Source: Rhodospirillaceae bacterium (lineage in GTDB: Bacteria; Pseudomonadota; Alphaproteobacteria; UBA8366). Taken from it: a stretch of DNA of 34,832 nt. The notes under the pieces are model-generated. The model had not been told where the DNA came from, made no database searches, and saw only the letters and a list, made by a program, of their open reading frames with translations. The stretch covers positions 18,955 through 53,786 of the forward strand of contig PAXN01000022.1 in assembly GCA_002715005.1 (NCBI GenBank). The letters are read 5' to 3'. Positions 9,593 to 17,881 of the stretch are shown piece after piece (position 1 is the first letter of the stretch; the number at the start of each line of letters is the position of its first letter). A program made the translations under genes and the position numbers.

Positions 9593-10168
9593 ATGACGGA
9601 CAGTTTGAGAGTAAAAAATAGGCGTATTCTTGGGGCGCTTACCGTTATTGTCGCTGGAATGATTGGTATGTCTTATGCGGCAGTTCCGCTTTACGATCTG
9701 TTTTGCCGGGTTACCGGCTTTGGTGGCACAACACAAGTAGCAAGTGCTCCAAGCGCGAAGACCGCAGACCGTATTATAAAAATTCGCTTTGATGCTAGCT
9801 TGAGTAACTCAATGCCTTGGAAGTTCCAACCGGTACAACGAGAAATGAGTTTGTCGGTGGGCAAGACGGGCATTGCTTTTTATCGCGCCGAGAATCAATC
9901 GGAACAAACCATTGTGGGAACGGCAACCTTCAATGTCACTCCCCTTAAAGCCGGCATCTATTTTAGCAAAATTGATTGCTTCTGTTTCAAGGAGCAGCGA
10001 TTAAAATCCGGTGAAAAGGTGGATATGCCAGTCACATTTTTTGTCAATCCTGAAATTATGATGGATCGGAATTTAGATGATGTAGATACTATTACCTTGT
10101 CTTATACTTTTTTCGAAACCGCTGGCTCCTTGAGTGCTGTGGAGAATACCGTTAGGACTGTAAATTAA
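9593..10168 (+). CDS. ctaG: Cytochrome c oxidase assembly protein CtaG (Cox11)
   Basis: CtaG/Cox11 delivers copper to the CuB site of subunit I. The 191 aa product has one N-terminal membrane anchor (about residues 11-30), a periplasmic VPLYDLFC segment with a conserved Cys, and the immunoglobulin-like domain holding the copper-binding CFCF motif (C129, C131) within DCFCFKEQ. The VPLYDLFCRVTGFGGTT stretch is diagnostic for Cox11 and excludes the unrelated CtaG of Bacillus. The ATG is 3 nt after the preceding stop. ctaE follows after 56 nt, the largest gap between intact genes inside the oxidase operon up to subunit III. Confidence 0.97.
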   Translation: MTDSLRVKNRRILGALTVIVAGMIGMSYAAVPLYDLFCRVTGFGGTTQVASAPSAKTADRIIKIRFDASLSNSMPWKFQPVQREMSLSVGKTGIAFYRAENQSEQTIVGTATFNVTPLKAGIYFSKIDCFCFKEQRLKSGEKVDMPVTFFVNPEIMMDRNLDDVDTITLSYTFFETAGSLSAVENTVRTVN

Positions 10169-10224
10169 TTTAATGAATTGCCCCTAGGGGCGATGGTATC
10201 AAGACCGAAAAGGAGAGGTCAGCC

Positions 10225-11088
10225 ATGAGTGCCGATGCACACCACGAACAACCCCACGATTATCATTTAGTGGATCCGAGCCCTTGGCCAGCTGCTGGCG
10301 CTGCTGCGGCGTTTATATTGTTTTTCGGGCTTATTCTATACATGCACCCAAGCACTTTAGGCGATGGCCTTGAAAAAACAGTTGCTAGCTTTGGCTTTTG
10401 GATATTTATGCCCGGCTTGCTAATGGTCATGGCGACGATGTGGGTGTGGTGGCGCGATGTTATTCACGAGTCAAATGTTGGGGGACATCACACACCTGTT
10501 GTGCAGCTAGGGCTTCGTTACGGGATGATGTTGTTTATCGCCTCGGAAATTATGTTCTTTGCGGCATTTTTCTGGGCTTTTTTCGATGCTAGTCTTTATG
10601 CGGGTGAAGCCCAGCAAGTAGCGCGTACAGCGGCGACGGGCGGCGTATGGCCGCCGAAAGGTATAGAGACTTTCGATGCCTTCGACATACCGTTTATGAA
10701 TACGCTGATTTTACTGTTGTCTGGTTGTACCGTGACCTGGGCTCATCACGCTTTGCGTGAGGGTAATCAGAAAGATTTGGTACGGGGCTTGGGCTACACG
10801 ATCGTCCTCGGCATCGCTTTTACTGCTTTGCAGGCTTACGAATATGTTCATGCAAGCTTCACGATAGGGAGCGGAATTTACGGTTCAACTTTTTATTTGG
10901 CGACGGGCTTCCACGGCTTCCATGTCATCGTAGGTACCATTTTCCTGACGGTGTGTTATTTCCGTGCGCGTGGGGGCCAATTCAAGCCCGATCATCATTT
11001 TGGACTTGAAGCAGCAGCCTGGTACTGGCACTTCGTTGACGTGGTCTGGCTATTCCTCTTCTGCTGTGTTTATTGGTGGGGCGGCTGA
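10225..11088 (+). CDS. ctaE: Cytochrome c oxidase subunit III
   Basis: Subunit III stabilises the catalytic core and lines a lipid-filled oxygen path. The 287 aa product has seven predicted helices. It carries the family landmarks: FIASEIMFFAAFFWAFFDAS (the conserved Glu and Phe run), the WPPKGI loop, and the C-terminal TGFHGFHVIVGTIFL and WYWHFVDVVWLFLF blocks. A strong ribosome binding site (AAGGAGAGG) precedes the ATG. It is the last oxidase structural gene; a degraded DUF983 reading frame follows before surf1. Also named coxC. Confidence 0.98.
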   Translation: MSADAHHEQPHDYHLVDPSPWPAAGAAAAFILFFGLILYMHPSTLGDGLEKTVASFGFWIFMPGLLMVMATMWVWWRDVIHESNVGGHHTPVVQLGLRYGMMLFIASEIMFFAAFFWAFFDASLYAGEAQQVARTAATGGVWPPKGIETFDAFDIPFMNTLILLLSGCTVTWAHHALREGNQKDLVRGLGYTIVLGIAFTALQAYEYVHASFTIGSGIYGSTFYLATGFHGFHVIVGTIFLTVCYFRARGGQFKPDHHFGLEAAAWYWHFVDVVWLFLFCCVYWWGG

Positions 11089-11139
11089 TCTTTTCTCAGG
11101 TTTGACCGGCCGGCTTCTGATATCACGGTTTCTGTCGAA

Positions 11140-11483
11140 TTGCGCTACCGATGCCCTAGATGCGGCATCGGCAAGCATCGTATCCGTTTTTTAATCGTGT
11201 CTGATATTTATGAATATTGTAATCTAGCTTCTAAAGCCGGGGCGAGCGGTGTCAGGTGGGCGATTTTTTTATGTTTATCATTGCGTCGGCCGCCGCCGGA
11301 TTGACGTTGGGGGTCGGTTCGGTTTTTGCTCTGCCCAAGTGAGTGCATATGTTTTTGTGCATACCGTTTATACTTAGTGGATCGGGTTTCTTGCTACGCC
11401 CCTTTAAGTCCGTTTTGATTGCGCTACAATATCATCTTAAAGCTAACGATAGCTGCCTTGATACGTTTAGTGAAGAGGACTAG
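11140..11483 (+). pseudogene. Degraded DUF983 gene between ctaE and surf1
   Basis: No intact frame fills the 398 bp between ctaE and surf1, but pieces of a DUF983 protein are readable. From 11143 one frame reads RYRCPRCGIGK, the CxxC zinc-like opening of DUF983, followed by a poor version of its second Cys pair (YEYC at 11209-11220). From about 11259 the similarity moves to another frame (GDFFMFIIASAAAG), indicating a net one-base loss. That frame is cut by TGA at 11340-11342 and then continues with LLRPFKSVLIALQYHLKAND at 11391-11450, which is the DUF983 C-terminal signature, ending at TAG 11481-11483, 3 nt before surf1. No ATG opens the first part. DUF983 sits at exactly this place in many alphaproteobacteria. 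A sequencing error could explain one lesion but hardly frameshift plus stop plus lost start. Confidence 0.75.
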
Positions 11484-11486
11484 TGA

Positions 11487-12182
11487 ATGGCCTTCCGTCC
11501 CAAATTAGTGCCAACCCTATTTACCATACCCGCTTTGATTGCGCTGTTGGCGCTGGGCTCATGGCAGGTGCAACGGTTATATTGGAAAGACGCGCTGATA
11601 GATAAGCTGCAATCTCGAGCCAGCGCTGCCGCAATCGAGCTGTCTGCCAATCCAGAAGACCTAGATGCCCTCGAGTATAAACGTATTTCGGTAGAGGGTC
11701 AGTTCGACCATGCTAATGAATTTCATCTAGTCAATCGGTCGTTGAACGGCAACCCCGGTGTTCACATTATTACGCCATTGATCCGCGCTAATGGAGATGT
11801 TGCTCTTTTGGTAAACCGCGGCTGGGTGCCGTTTGATAAGAAATCGCCATCGCAAAGAGTAAACGGTCAAATCACGGGGTCGGTTAAGGTGGAGGGAATT
11901 GTCCGGCTCGTAAAGGGACCGGGACTATTTACGCCCAAAAATGAACCGAAGAAAAATTTTTGGTTTTTCATCGACCCACCCACCATGGGGCGGCTTGCCA
12001 AGCTTTCTGTTCAGTCTCGGTATTACTTGGTGGATGGCAATAAAGCCGTGCCTGGCGGTTTTCCTATTGGGCGCCAATGGACGCTGAAAATTCGGAACGA
12101 TCATCTGCATTACGCTATCACGTGGTACGCGCTAGCAATTGCTCTTTTGGCGATATATGTGCTGTACCATAGAAAGTCGTAG
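11487..12182 (+). CDS. SURF1 family oxidase assembly protein
   Basis: SURF1 (Shy1 in yeast) helps insert heme a into oxidase subunit I. The 231 aa product has the expected layout: an N-terminal helix (about residues 8-25) followed by LGSWQVQRLYWK, a large periplasmic domain with VNRGWVP, and a C-terminal helix preceded by NDHLHYAITWYALA. The ATG at 11487 has GAGG 9 nt upstream. It completes the oxidase locus and is followed after 6 nt by the M32 peptidase gene, so transcription may continue into the next group. Confidence 0.95.
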   Translation: MAFRPKLVPTLFTIPALIALLALGSWQVQRLYWKDALIDKLQSRASAAAIELSANPEDLDALEYKRISVEGQFDHANEFHLVNRSLNGNPGVHIITPLIRANGDVALLVNRGWVPFDKKSPSQRVNGQITGSVKVEGIVRLVKGPGLFTPKNEPKKNFWFFIDPPTMGRLAKLSVQSRYYLVDGNKAVPGGFPIGRQWTLKIRNDHLHYAITWYALAIALLAIYVLYHRKS

Positions 12183-12188
12183 TAAAGA

Positions 12189-13685
12189 GTGATCGACGGA
12201 AGCGACGCTTATGATGCGTTAGAGCGGCGCTTTCGGCGCCTCGATATTTTGCAGCAAGCCGTAGGCATTCTGCATTGGGATCAATCGGTTTTCATGCCGT
12301 TGAAGGGCACTTCTGCGCGCGGCGCGCAACTCGCCGAACTCAAGCTAATCGGTCACGAAATCATTACCAATCCAGAAATAGAGCGTCTTTTAGGCGAAGT
12401 TGATCCGACAGCGTTGGACTCCTGGCAGCAGGCGAATGTCCGCGAAATGCGTCGCATTTGGGCGAATGCTAACGCTGTTCCAGCGGATTTAGTTGTGGCG
12501 CATAGTAAAGCTTGCACGGCATGTGAAGCGGTTTGGCGCGAGGCGCGGACAAACAGTGATTTTGCTTCTGTGTTGCCGACCCTTGAAGAGGTGTTAAGAC
12601 TAACGCGGGAAATAGGGGAGGTTAAAGCATCTTTTCTAGAGTTGGGTCTTTATGATGCGCTATTGGACCGATACGCACCAGGTATGCGGATCGATGATAT
12701 CACGTTAGTTTTGAACGATTATGCCGACTTTCTACCCTCATTCTTAGACCGTGTTTTGGAACGACAAAATACGGAACAGCCGGCTATTGCGCCGATGGGG
12801 CCGTTCCCGCGGGATAGGCAGCGGAAGTTGATGCGCCGGTTAGCCGAAACAGTGGGGTTGGATTTCCAATCGGCCCGTCTTGATGAAAGTTTGCACCCAT
12901 TCTCCGGCGGAATACCAGAAGATAGTCGTATTACTACGCGCTATGACGAAGATGATTTTGCCGACGCTATGATGGCGGTGCTGCATGAGACTGGGCATGC
13001 GATGTATGAGCGAGGGCGACCGGCTGCTTGGCGAGGCCAGCCGGTGGGCCATTCTCGAGGAATGGTTATCCATGAGAGCCAGTCTCTATTAGTTGAAATG
13101 CAGGTATGTCGGTCGCAAGAATTCATTGGCTGGGCTGCGCCAATGTTGAAGGCTAGTCTTTCCGGTGAAGGTCCAGCCTGGGAAGCACACAATTTATATC
13201 GCCGTGCAATTTATGTGAGGCCAGGCTTTATCCGTGTTGATGCAGACGAAGTAACCTATCCGGCGCATATCATTATGCGGACAAGGTTGGAACAGGCCAT
13301 GTTGTGCGGCGATTTGGTGCTACGGGATTTGCCGGGCGCTTGGAATGATACTATGCAAGGGTTACTGGGCATTGCACCGCCCGAAGATAGGCTTGGTTGT
13401 TTGCAAGACATACATTGGTATGACGGAGCTTGGGGATATTTCCCTTCCTATACATTAGGCGCTATGGCAGCAGCGCAAATCTTTCAGACGGCCCGAACGG
13501 CCGATTCTGATATTTTGCCGTCTATCGCGGGGGGAGATTTTAAACCGCTGATGGATTGGTTGCGGAAGAACATACATAATTTGGGCTGCTTTTATACGGC
13601 GGATGAATTGGTTGAGCACGCGACTGGTCGACCGCTCGACCCATCATCCTTTAAGGCGCATCTGCAAACAAGGTATCTGGGCTGA
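12189..13685 (+). CDS. M32 family carboxypeptidase (Taq-type)
   Basis: A cytosolic metallocarboxypeptidase that removes C-terminal residues from peptides. The 498 aa product matches the M32 family length. The zinc-binding HETGH motif is at H266-H270 with E267 as catalytic base, and the second family motif HESQSLLVE supplies the third ligand region around H295/E296. The terminal GCFYTADELVEHATGRPLDP block is also typical. The start is GTG at 12189, 6 nt after surf1, with no strong ribosome binding site, which suggests coupling. The stop overlaps the next start by one base (TGATG). A role in peptide recycling is inferred. Confidence 0.93.
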   Translation: MIDGSDAYDALERRFRRLDILQQAVGILHWDQSVFMPLKGTSARGAQLAELKLIGHEIITNPEIERLLGEVDPTALDSWQQANVREMRRIWANANAVPADLVVAHSKACTACEAVWREARTNSDFASVLPTLEEVLRLTREIGEVKASFLELGLYDALLDRYAPGMRIDDITLVLNDYADFLPSFLDRVLERQNTEQPAIAPMGPFPRDRQRKLMRRLAETVGLDFQSARLDESLHPFSGGIPEDSRITTRYDEDDFADAMMAVLHETGHAMYERGRPAAWRGQPVGHSRGMVIHESQSLLVEMQVCRSQEFIGWAAPMLKASLSGEGPAWEAHNLYRRAIYVRPGFIRVDADEVTYPAHIIMRTRLEQAMLCGDLVLRDLPGAWNDTMQGLLGIAPPEDRLGCLQDIHWYDGAWGYFPSYTLGAMAAAQIFQTARTADSDILPSIAGGDFKPLMDWLRKNIHNLGCFYTADELVEHATGRPLDPSSFKAHLQTRYLG

Positions 13686-14428
13686 TGTGGGAAATTAGCG
13701 CTATCATTATCGTCGCTTTCACATTTCTGTTGGCAGGGTTTACGAAAGGTGTGGTCGGATTGGGTTTGCCGACGGTCTCACTGGCATTATTAACAGTGTT
13801 TTTTGGCCTTAAGGAAGCCATGGTGTTGATGCTGGTTCCGTCCCTCGTGACTAATGTCTGGCAGGCACTAGATGGGCCCCACTTTCGCACTATAGTAGGT
13901 CGGTTTTGGCCTTTATTGTTAGCAGGGTTTTTAGGAACATGGCTCACTGCGGGCTTAATCACGAAGGCGGATGCCACGCTGCTAACAGCCATTCTGGGTG
14001 CGTCTATTATCATTTACGCGGCCTTCGGCCTGTCGTCGGTGAAAATTCCAAACCCCAAAGTTCAAGAGCGTTGGTTATCGCCTTTGGCCGGTGGCCTTAC
14101 CGGCGTACTAACTGGATTAACGGGGTCGTTCGTTGTGCCCTCGGTATTGTTTTTTCAATCGCTTCAGCTGCCGCGTGAGTATCTCATTCAGGTGATGGGC
14201 ACGTGGTTTTCAATGGCGACGTTCGCTTTGGGCATGGCATTGGGGTGGCAAAGCTTGCTGCCGCTTGATCAAGGCATTATCTCGGCCGGGGCGCTTTTAC
14301 CTGCTGTTGGAGGCATGTTCCTCGGACAAATGGTCCGTCGCCGCTTGTCGGAACAGGTCTTCCGGAAGGTTTTCTTTGTTTCTTTGCTCGCACTTGGTCT
14401 GTATATCGCTGGCGTTGCGCTTATATAA
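13685..14428 (+). CDS. TauE/SafE family permease (UPF0721)
   Basis: A 247 aa polytopic membrane protein with about eight helices arranged as two repeats. The first repeat begins with the Gly-rich FTKGVVGLGLPTVSLALL segment; the second has the matching LTGVLTGLTGSFVVPSVLFF segment. These are the hallmarks of the TauE/SafE family, whose members export or import organic anions such as sulfonates and sulfoacetate. The substrate cannot be told from sequence. The ATG overlaps the stop of the M32 peptidase gene by one base, so translation is coupled. There are no sulfonate genes nearby, so the usual name should not be read as function. Confidence 0.88.
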   Translation: MWEISAIIIVAFTFLLAGFTKGVVGLGLPTVSLALLTVFFGLKEAMVLMLVPSLVTNVWQALDGPHFRTIVGRFWPLLLAGFLGTWLTAGLITKADATLLTAILGASIIIYAAFGLSSVKIPNPKVQERWLSPLAGGLTGVLTGLTGSFVVPSVLFFQSLQLPREYLIQVMGTWFSMATFALGMALGWQSLLPLDQGIISAGALLPAVGGMFLGQMVRRRLSEQVFRKVFFVSLLALGLYIAGVALI

Positions 14429-14494
14429 GGTCTACTTGCTCCGGAAGCGCGTCGCGATTAGGGTATCGCCTTCTTAATTCGGGGAGAGTGCATT

Positions 14495-15892
14495 TTGCAC
14501 TATATCAGCACCAGAGGTGAGGCGCCGGCTCTCGCATTCGATGATGTCCTGCTTACGGGGCTTGCTCGTGATGGCGGCCTCTATGTGCCCGAGAGCTGGC
14601 CGCAATTTTCCGTTGCTGATTTGGAAGCAATGCGTGGCCTTTCTTATTCGGATTTGGCCTGCCGCATTATGACGCCGTTTCTCGGCGGCACGATTCCGGA
14701 AGAGGACTTCGCGGAAATGGTCGCTGGAGCCTATGCATCTTTTGAATCTGAAGACGTTGTGCCCATGGTCAATATGGGTGACGCCCAATGGCTAATGGAA
14801 CTCTTCCATGGGCCCACCCTAGCTTTTAAGGACGTGGCGTTACAATTGATGGGTAGACTGTTTGACTACGTCCTGCAAAAGCGCGGCGAGCGGGTCACTA
14901 TTGTGGGGGCTACGTCAGGAGATACTGGATCTGCGGCTATTGAGGCCTGCAAGGACCGTGCGGCAATTGATATCGTCATGCTGTATCCGTTTGGGCGTGT
15001 TTCTGAAGTCCAACAACGGCAAATGACTACCGTAACCTCCGCAAACGTCCATAACGTTGCCATCGAGGGGACGTTCGATGATTGTCAGGATTTGGTGAAG
15101 GCTTGTTTCAATGACCTTCCATTCCGTGATGAGATGCATCTCTCGGCAGTGAATTCGATCAATTGGGCGCGCATTATGGCGCAAATCGTTTATTACTTCC
15201 GCGCCGGATTAATGTTGGGCGCACCGGAGAAAAGTATCGGCTTCACAGTGCCGACAGGAAATTTCGGCAATATATATGCCGGTTACGCGGCCCATTTAAT
15301 GGGCCTGTCTGTGGAACAGTTCGTCGTGGCTTCGAACCGGAACGATATCTTGTTCCGCTTTTTCGAAAAGAATGCCATGGAAATGGAGATGGTAGTTCCC
15401 ACCTTATCGCCAAGCATGGATATTCAAGTCTCTAGTAACTTTGAAAGGTTGCTGTTCGATCTGTTCGATAGGAATGGTGCTGAAGTTTCTTACGCTATGG
15501 CCGAGTTTCGCGATTCTGGCAAACTCACTATTGCGGAAACCGTTTGGGAAAAATCACGGGAACGATTTGATGCTTGCCGTATTGATGATGTGATGACGAG
15601 TGAGGTTATTGATCGTGTCTATCGTGAACATGGAATGCTGATTGACCCGCATACTGCAGTCGCTATGGAGGCTGCGTGCGTGAAACGACGTAACCCCAGC
15701 CTGGAAATGGTTTCGCTTGCAACCGCGCACCCTGCTAAGTTTCCCGATGCGGTGAAAAACGCAACAGGTATCACGCCGGAATTACCAGTGCATTTAAGCG
15801 ACCTTCTTGAGCGAGAGGAACGGTTCACTCTGCTATCTAATCAGCTCGATCTATTGCAAGAATTTATCCGCTCACGGGCAAACGTTTCATGA
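14495..15892 (+). CDS. thrC: Threonine synthase
   Basis: This PLP enzyme converts O-phosphohomoserine to threonine, the last step of the pathway. The 465 aa product begins MHYISTRGEAP and carries the N-terminal threonine synthase domain (DDVLLTGLARDGGLYVPE). The PLP lysine is K112 in GPTLAFKD, and the GATSGDTGSAA loop binds the cofactor phosphate. The start codon is TTG at 14495, backed by GGGGAGAG a few bases upstream and by the exact family N-terminus; no ATG is available there. The stop overlaps the next start (ATGA). The partner gene thrB is about 7 kb away on the other strand. Confidence 0.97.
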   Translation: MHYISTRGEAPALAFDDVLLTGLARDGGLYVPESWPQFSVADLEAMRGLSYSDLACRIMTPFLGGTIPEEDFAEMVAGAYASFESEDVVPMVNMGDAQWLMELFHGPTLAFKDVALQLMGRLFDYVLQKRGERVTIVGATSGDTGSAAIEACKDRAAIDIVMLYPFGRVSEVQQRQMTTVTSANVHNVAIEGTFDDCQDLVKACFNDLPFRDEMHLSAVNSINWARIMAQIVYYFRAGLMLGAPEKSIGFTVPTGNFGNIYAGYAAHLMGLSVEQFVVASNRNDILFRFFEKNAMEMEMVVPTLSPSMDIQVSSNFERLLFDLFDRNGAEVSYAMAEFRDSGKLTIAETVWEKSRERFDACRIDDVMTSEVIDRVYREHGMLIDPHTAVAMEAACVKRRNPSLEMVSLATAHPAKFPDAVKNATGITPELPVHLSDLLEREERFTLLSNQLDLLQEFIRSRANVS

Positions 15893-17148
15893 CCGTGCGA
15901 ATGACACAGCTGGATAATGGTCTGCGTGTGGTTACCCATGAGATGGCGAGTGTAGAAAGTGCATCCCTTGGTATTTGGGTTGGTTCTGGCACCCGGCATG
16001 AAGCTGACGGTAGCAACGGTGTTGCGCATTTGCTCGAACATATGGCTTTTAAGGGTACAGAGAGGCGAAGCGCGCAGGAAATTGCTTCTGAAATAGAAGC
16101 GGTCGGCGGGCATTTAAATGCTTATACGGGCCGAGAAAGCACCGCTTATTTTGCTAAAATATTAGCGCCAAACATTCCCCTCGCTACAGATATTCTGACC
16201 GACATTATTCAAAACGCTACCTTCGAAATAGTGGAGCTAGAGCGTGAGCGCCAAGTGGTCTTGCAGGAAATCGGTCAGGCCGCCGATACTCCAGATGATA
16301 TTATTTTCGATTATTACCAGGCTACAGCATTCCCTGACCAGCCCATAGGCTTGCCTGTTTTGGGTGAACGCGAGATTTTGAAGTCCATTTCACAGGAAAC
16401 AATCCGTGAATACCTAGCCAGCAATTATAGTTTTGGGCGCTCGGTCTTCTCGGCAGCCGGCAAGGTTGAACACAACGCAATCGTCAAATTGGCGGATGAT
16501 TTGTTCAAGAGACTGCCGGCTCATGGCGCTCCCGAAAATGTTCCGGCGTGTTACTGTGGCGGCGAGAAACGGGTCGAAGCCGGTTTGGAGCAAGTCCATT
16601 TTTTGCTCGGATTTGAGGGTTTACCTTATAGCGATCCGGATTTTTATGCATTGAGTGTTCTCTCTATGGTTTTTGGTGGTGGTATGTCATCTCGTTTGTT
16701 CCAGGAAATTCGGGAAAAGAGGGGATTGGCCTACTCAGTTTATTCTTTTTCCGCTTCTTATTGTGATAGCGGTACATTTGGGATCTATGCGGGGACTGGA
16801 CCTAAACAGATAGATGAATTAGTTCCGACACTGTGCGATGAAATTATACAATTGGCCGGCAGTATAACTAAAGATGAGGTCGCACGCGCCCGCACGCAGT
16901 TAAAAGCAGGTACTCTGATGTCATTGGAATCCACCAGCGGTCGAGCTGAACAGTTGGGTCAGCAAACACTTGTTTATGGCGCACCGGTATCGATGGACGA
17001 ACTCGTGAAGAAGATTGAGAGCGTAGATCTAAATCAGGTATGTCATACAGCGGAGCGGTTGTTTTCGGGGCGGCCCACATTGACTGCGATCGGGGCCTTA
17101 GAGAACCTTGAAAGCTACGAAAGCGTATGTGAAAGGTTGGCCGCTTAG
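15889..17148 (+). CDS. M16 family zinc peptidase (processing-peptidase-like)
   Basis: The 419 aa product is a single-unit M16B peptidase, related to the mitochondrial processing peptidase beta subunit. The inverted zinc motif HLLEH (H47, E50, H51) lies in GVAHLLEHMAFKGT, and the distal Glu is in the region of the LERERQVVLQEI helix (about 118-129). The second half has the Gly-rich flexible-loop segment GGGMSSRLFQEIREKRGLAYSV. No signal peptide is seen, so it is probably cytosolic. It overlaps thrC by 4 nt; thrC-M16 adjacency is a conserved alphaproteobacterial pair whose meaning is unclear. Substrates are unknown. Confidence 0.95.
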   Translation: MTVRMTQLDNGLRVVTHEMASVESASLGIWVGSGTRHEADGSNGVAHLLEHMAFKGTERRSAQEIASEIEAVGGHLNAYTGRESTAYFAKILAPNIPLATDILTDIIQNATFEIVELERERQVVLQEIGQAADTPDDIIFDYYQATAFPDQPIGLPVLGEREILKSISQETIREYLASNYSFGRSVFSAAGKVEHNAIVKLADDLFKRLPAHGAPENVPACYCGGEKRVEAGLEQVHFLLGFEGLPYSDPDFYALSVLSMVFGGGMSSRLFQEIREKRGLAYSVYSFSASYCDSGTFGIYAGTGPKQIDELVPTLCDEIIQLAGSITKDEVARARTQLKAGTLMSLESTSGRAEQLGQQTLVYGAPVSMDELVKKIESVDLNQVCHTAERLFSGRPTLTAIGALENLESYESVCERLAA

Positions 17149-17151
17149 TCC

Positions 17152-17766
17152 GTGCTTAAGGAGATATCGCTGTTTTTAAGATCAATCTTTGAACGCCAAA
17201 CGCCACATATCACTGGCACACGTGTCTATATTCGTCCGCCGAGCCGGTGGGATTGCAAAGAATGGGTCGCGTTACGACGTGAAAGCCGAAGTTTTTTGGC
17301 CCCTTGGGAGCCTAGCTGGCCTGCTGACGCATCGACATCGGTAGCTTTTCGACGGCGTTTGCATCGGTTTAAGTCTGAATGGAGATATCGTACAGCATAT
17401 CCTTTTTTCATCTTCGAACACGAAGAAGGGCGGCTGGTGGGGGGTATTACGCTTTCTAATCTCCGCCGGGGTGTTGCGCAAAGCGTTAGCGTTGGCTATT
17501 GGACCGGCGCTGCTTATGTGCGTCGGGGCTACATGTACGATGCGCTGCGATTAACTGTTGGCTACGCATTTGATGAGTTGGGTTTCCATCGGATGGAGGC
17601 CGCCTGTTTACCCCATAACGCACCGAGCCGGAGACTTCTTGCGAAAATTGGTTTCCAAGAGGAGGGATTGGCACGGGAATATCTTTGCATAAACGGTCGG
17701 TGGCAAGACCATATTTCTCACGCGTTATTGAATACCGATCCTAGGCCCGCACCGGAGTTGCCCTAG
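17152..17766 (+). CDS. GNAT family N-acetyltransferase, RimJ/RimL-like
   Basis: The 204 aa product is an acetyl-CoA-dependent acyltransferase of the RimJ/RimL type, a group that acetylates N-termini of ribosomal proteins or small substrates. The acetyl-CoA loop is around VRRGYMYDALRL, preceded by the SVGYWTG beta strand, and the C-terminal NAPSRRLLAKIGFQEEGLAREY block is typical. An N-terminal extension of about 20 residues precedes the TRVYIRPP opening strand. The start is GTG at 17152, 3 nt after the M16 stop. The order thrC-M16-GNAT is common in alphaproteobacteria. The target is unknown. Confidence 0.9.
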   Translation: MLKEISLFLRSIFERQTPHITGTRVYIRPPSRWDCKEWVALRRESRSFLAPWEPSWPADASTSVAFRRRLHRFKSEWRYRTAYPFFIFEHEEGRLVGGITLSNLRRGVAQSVSVGYWTGAAYVRRGYMYDALRLTVGYAFDELGFHRMEAACLPHNAPSRRLLAKIGFQEEGLAREYLCINGRWQDHISHALLNTDPRPAPELP

Positions 17767-17881
17767 CGGGATTTTAGAGACCATTCGCAGATTACAGAAG
17801 CGTGCTAAGTTCGGGCATTATTCACATAATTAAGAGACCTTTTGGTTTCGGAAGGCGTCAAAAATTTCAATTGCCCGTACT

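Noticed and set aside
10964-11194. Open frame of 76 codons across the end of ctaE and the spacer after it
   Set aside because: Most of it overlaps ctaE out of frame, and the spacer part shows no family; the DUF983 remnants are in the other frames.
13685-14428. Sulfonate or taurine transport system
   Set aside because: The TauE/SafE fold alone does not imply that substrate, and no sulfonate catabolism genes are in the window.
14454-14469. Small hairpin GCGAT-TAGGGT-ATCGC before thrC as a terminator
   Set aside because: Only five base pairs and no T-run; the TauE-thrC gap is more likely just a spacer with the thrC ribosome binding site.
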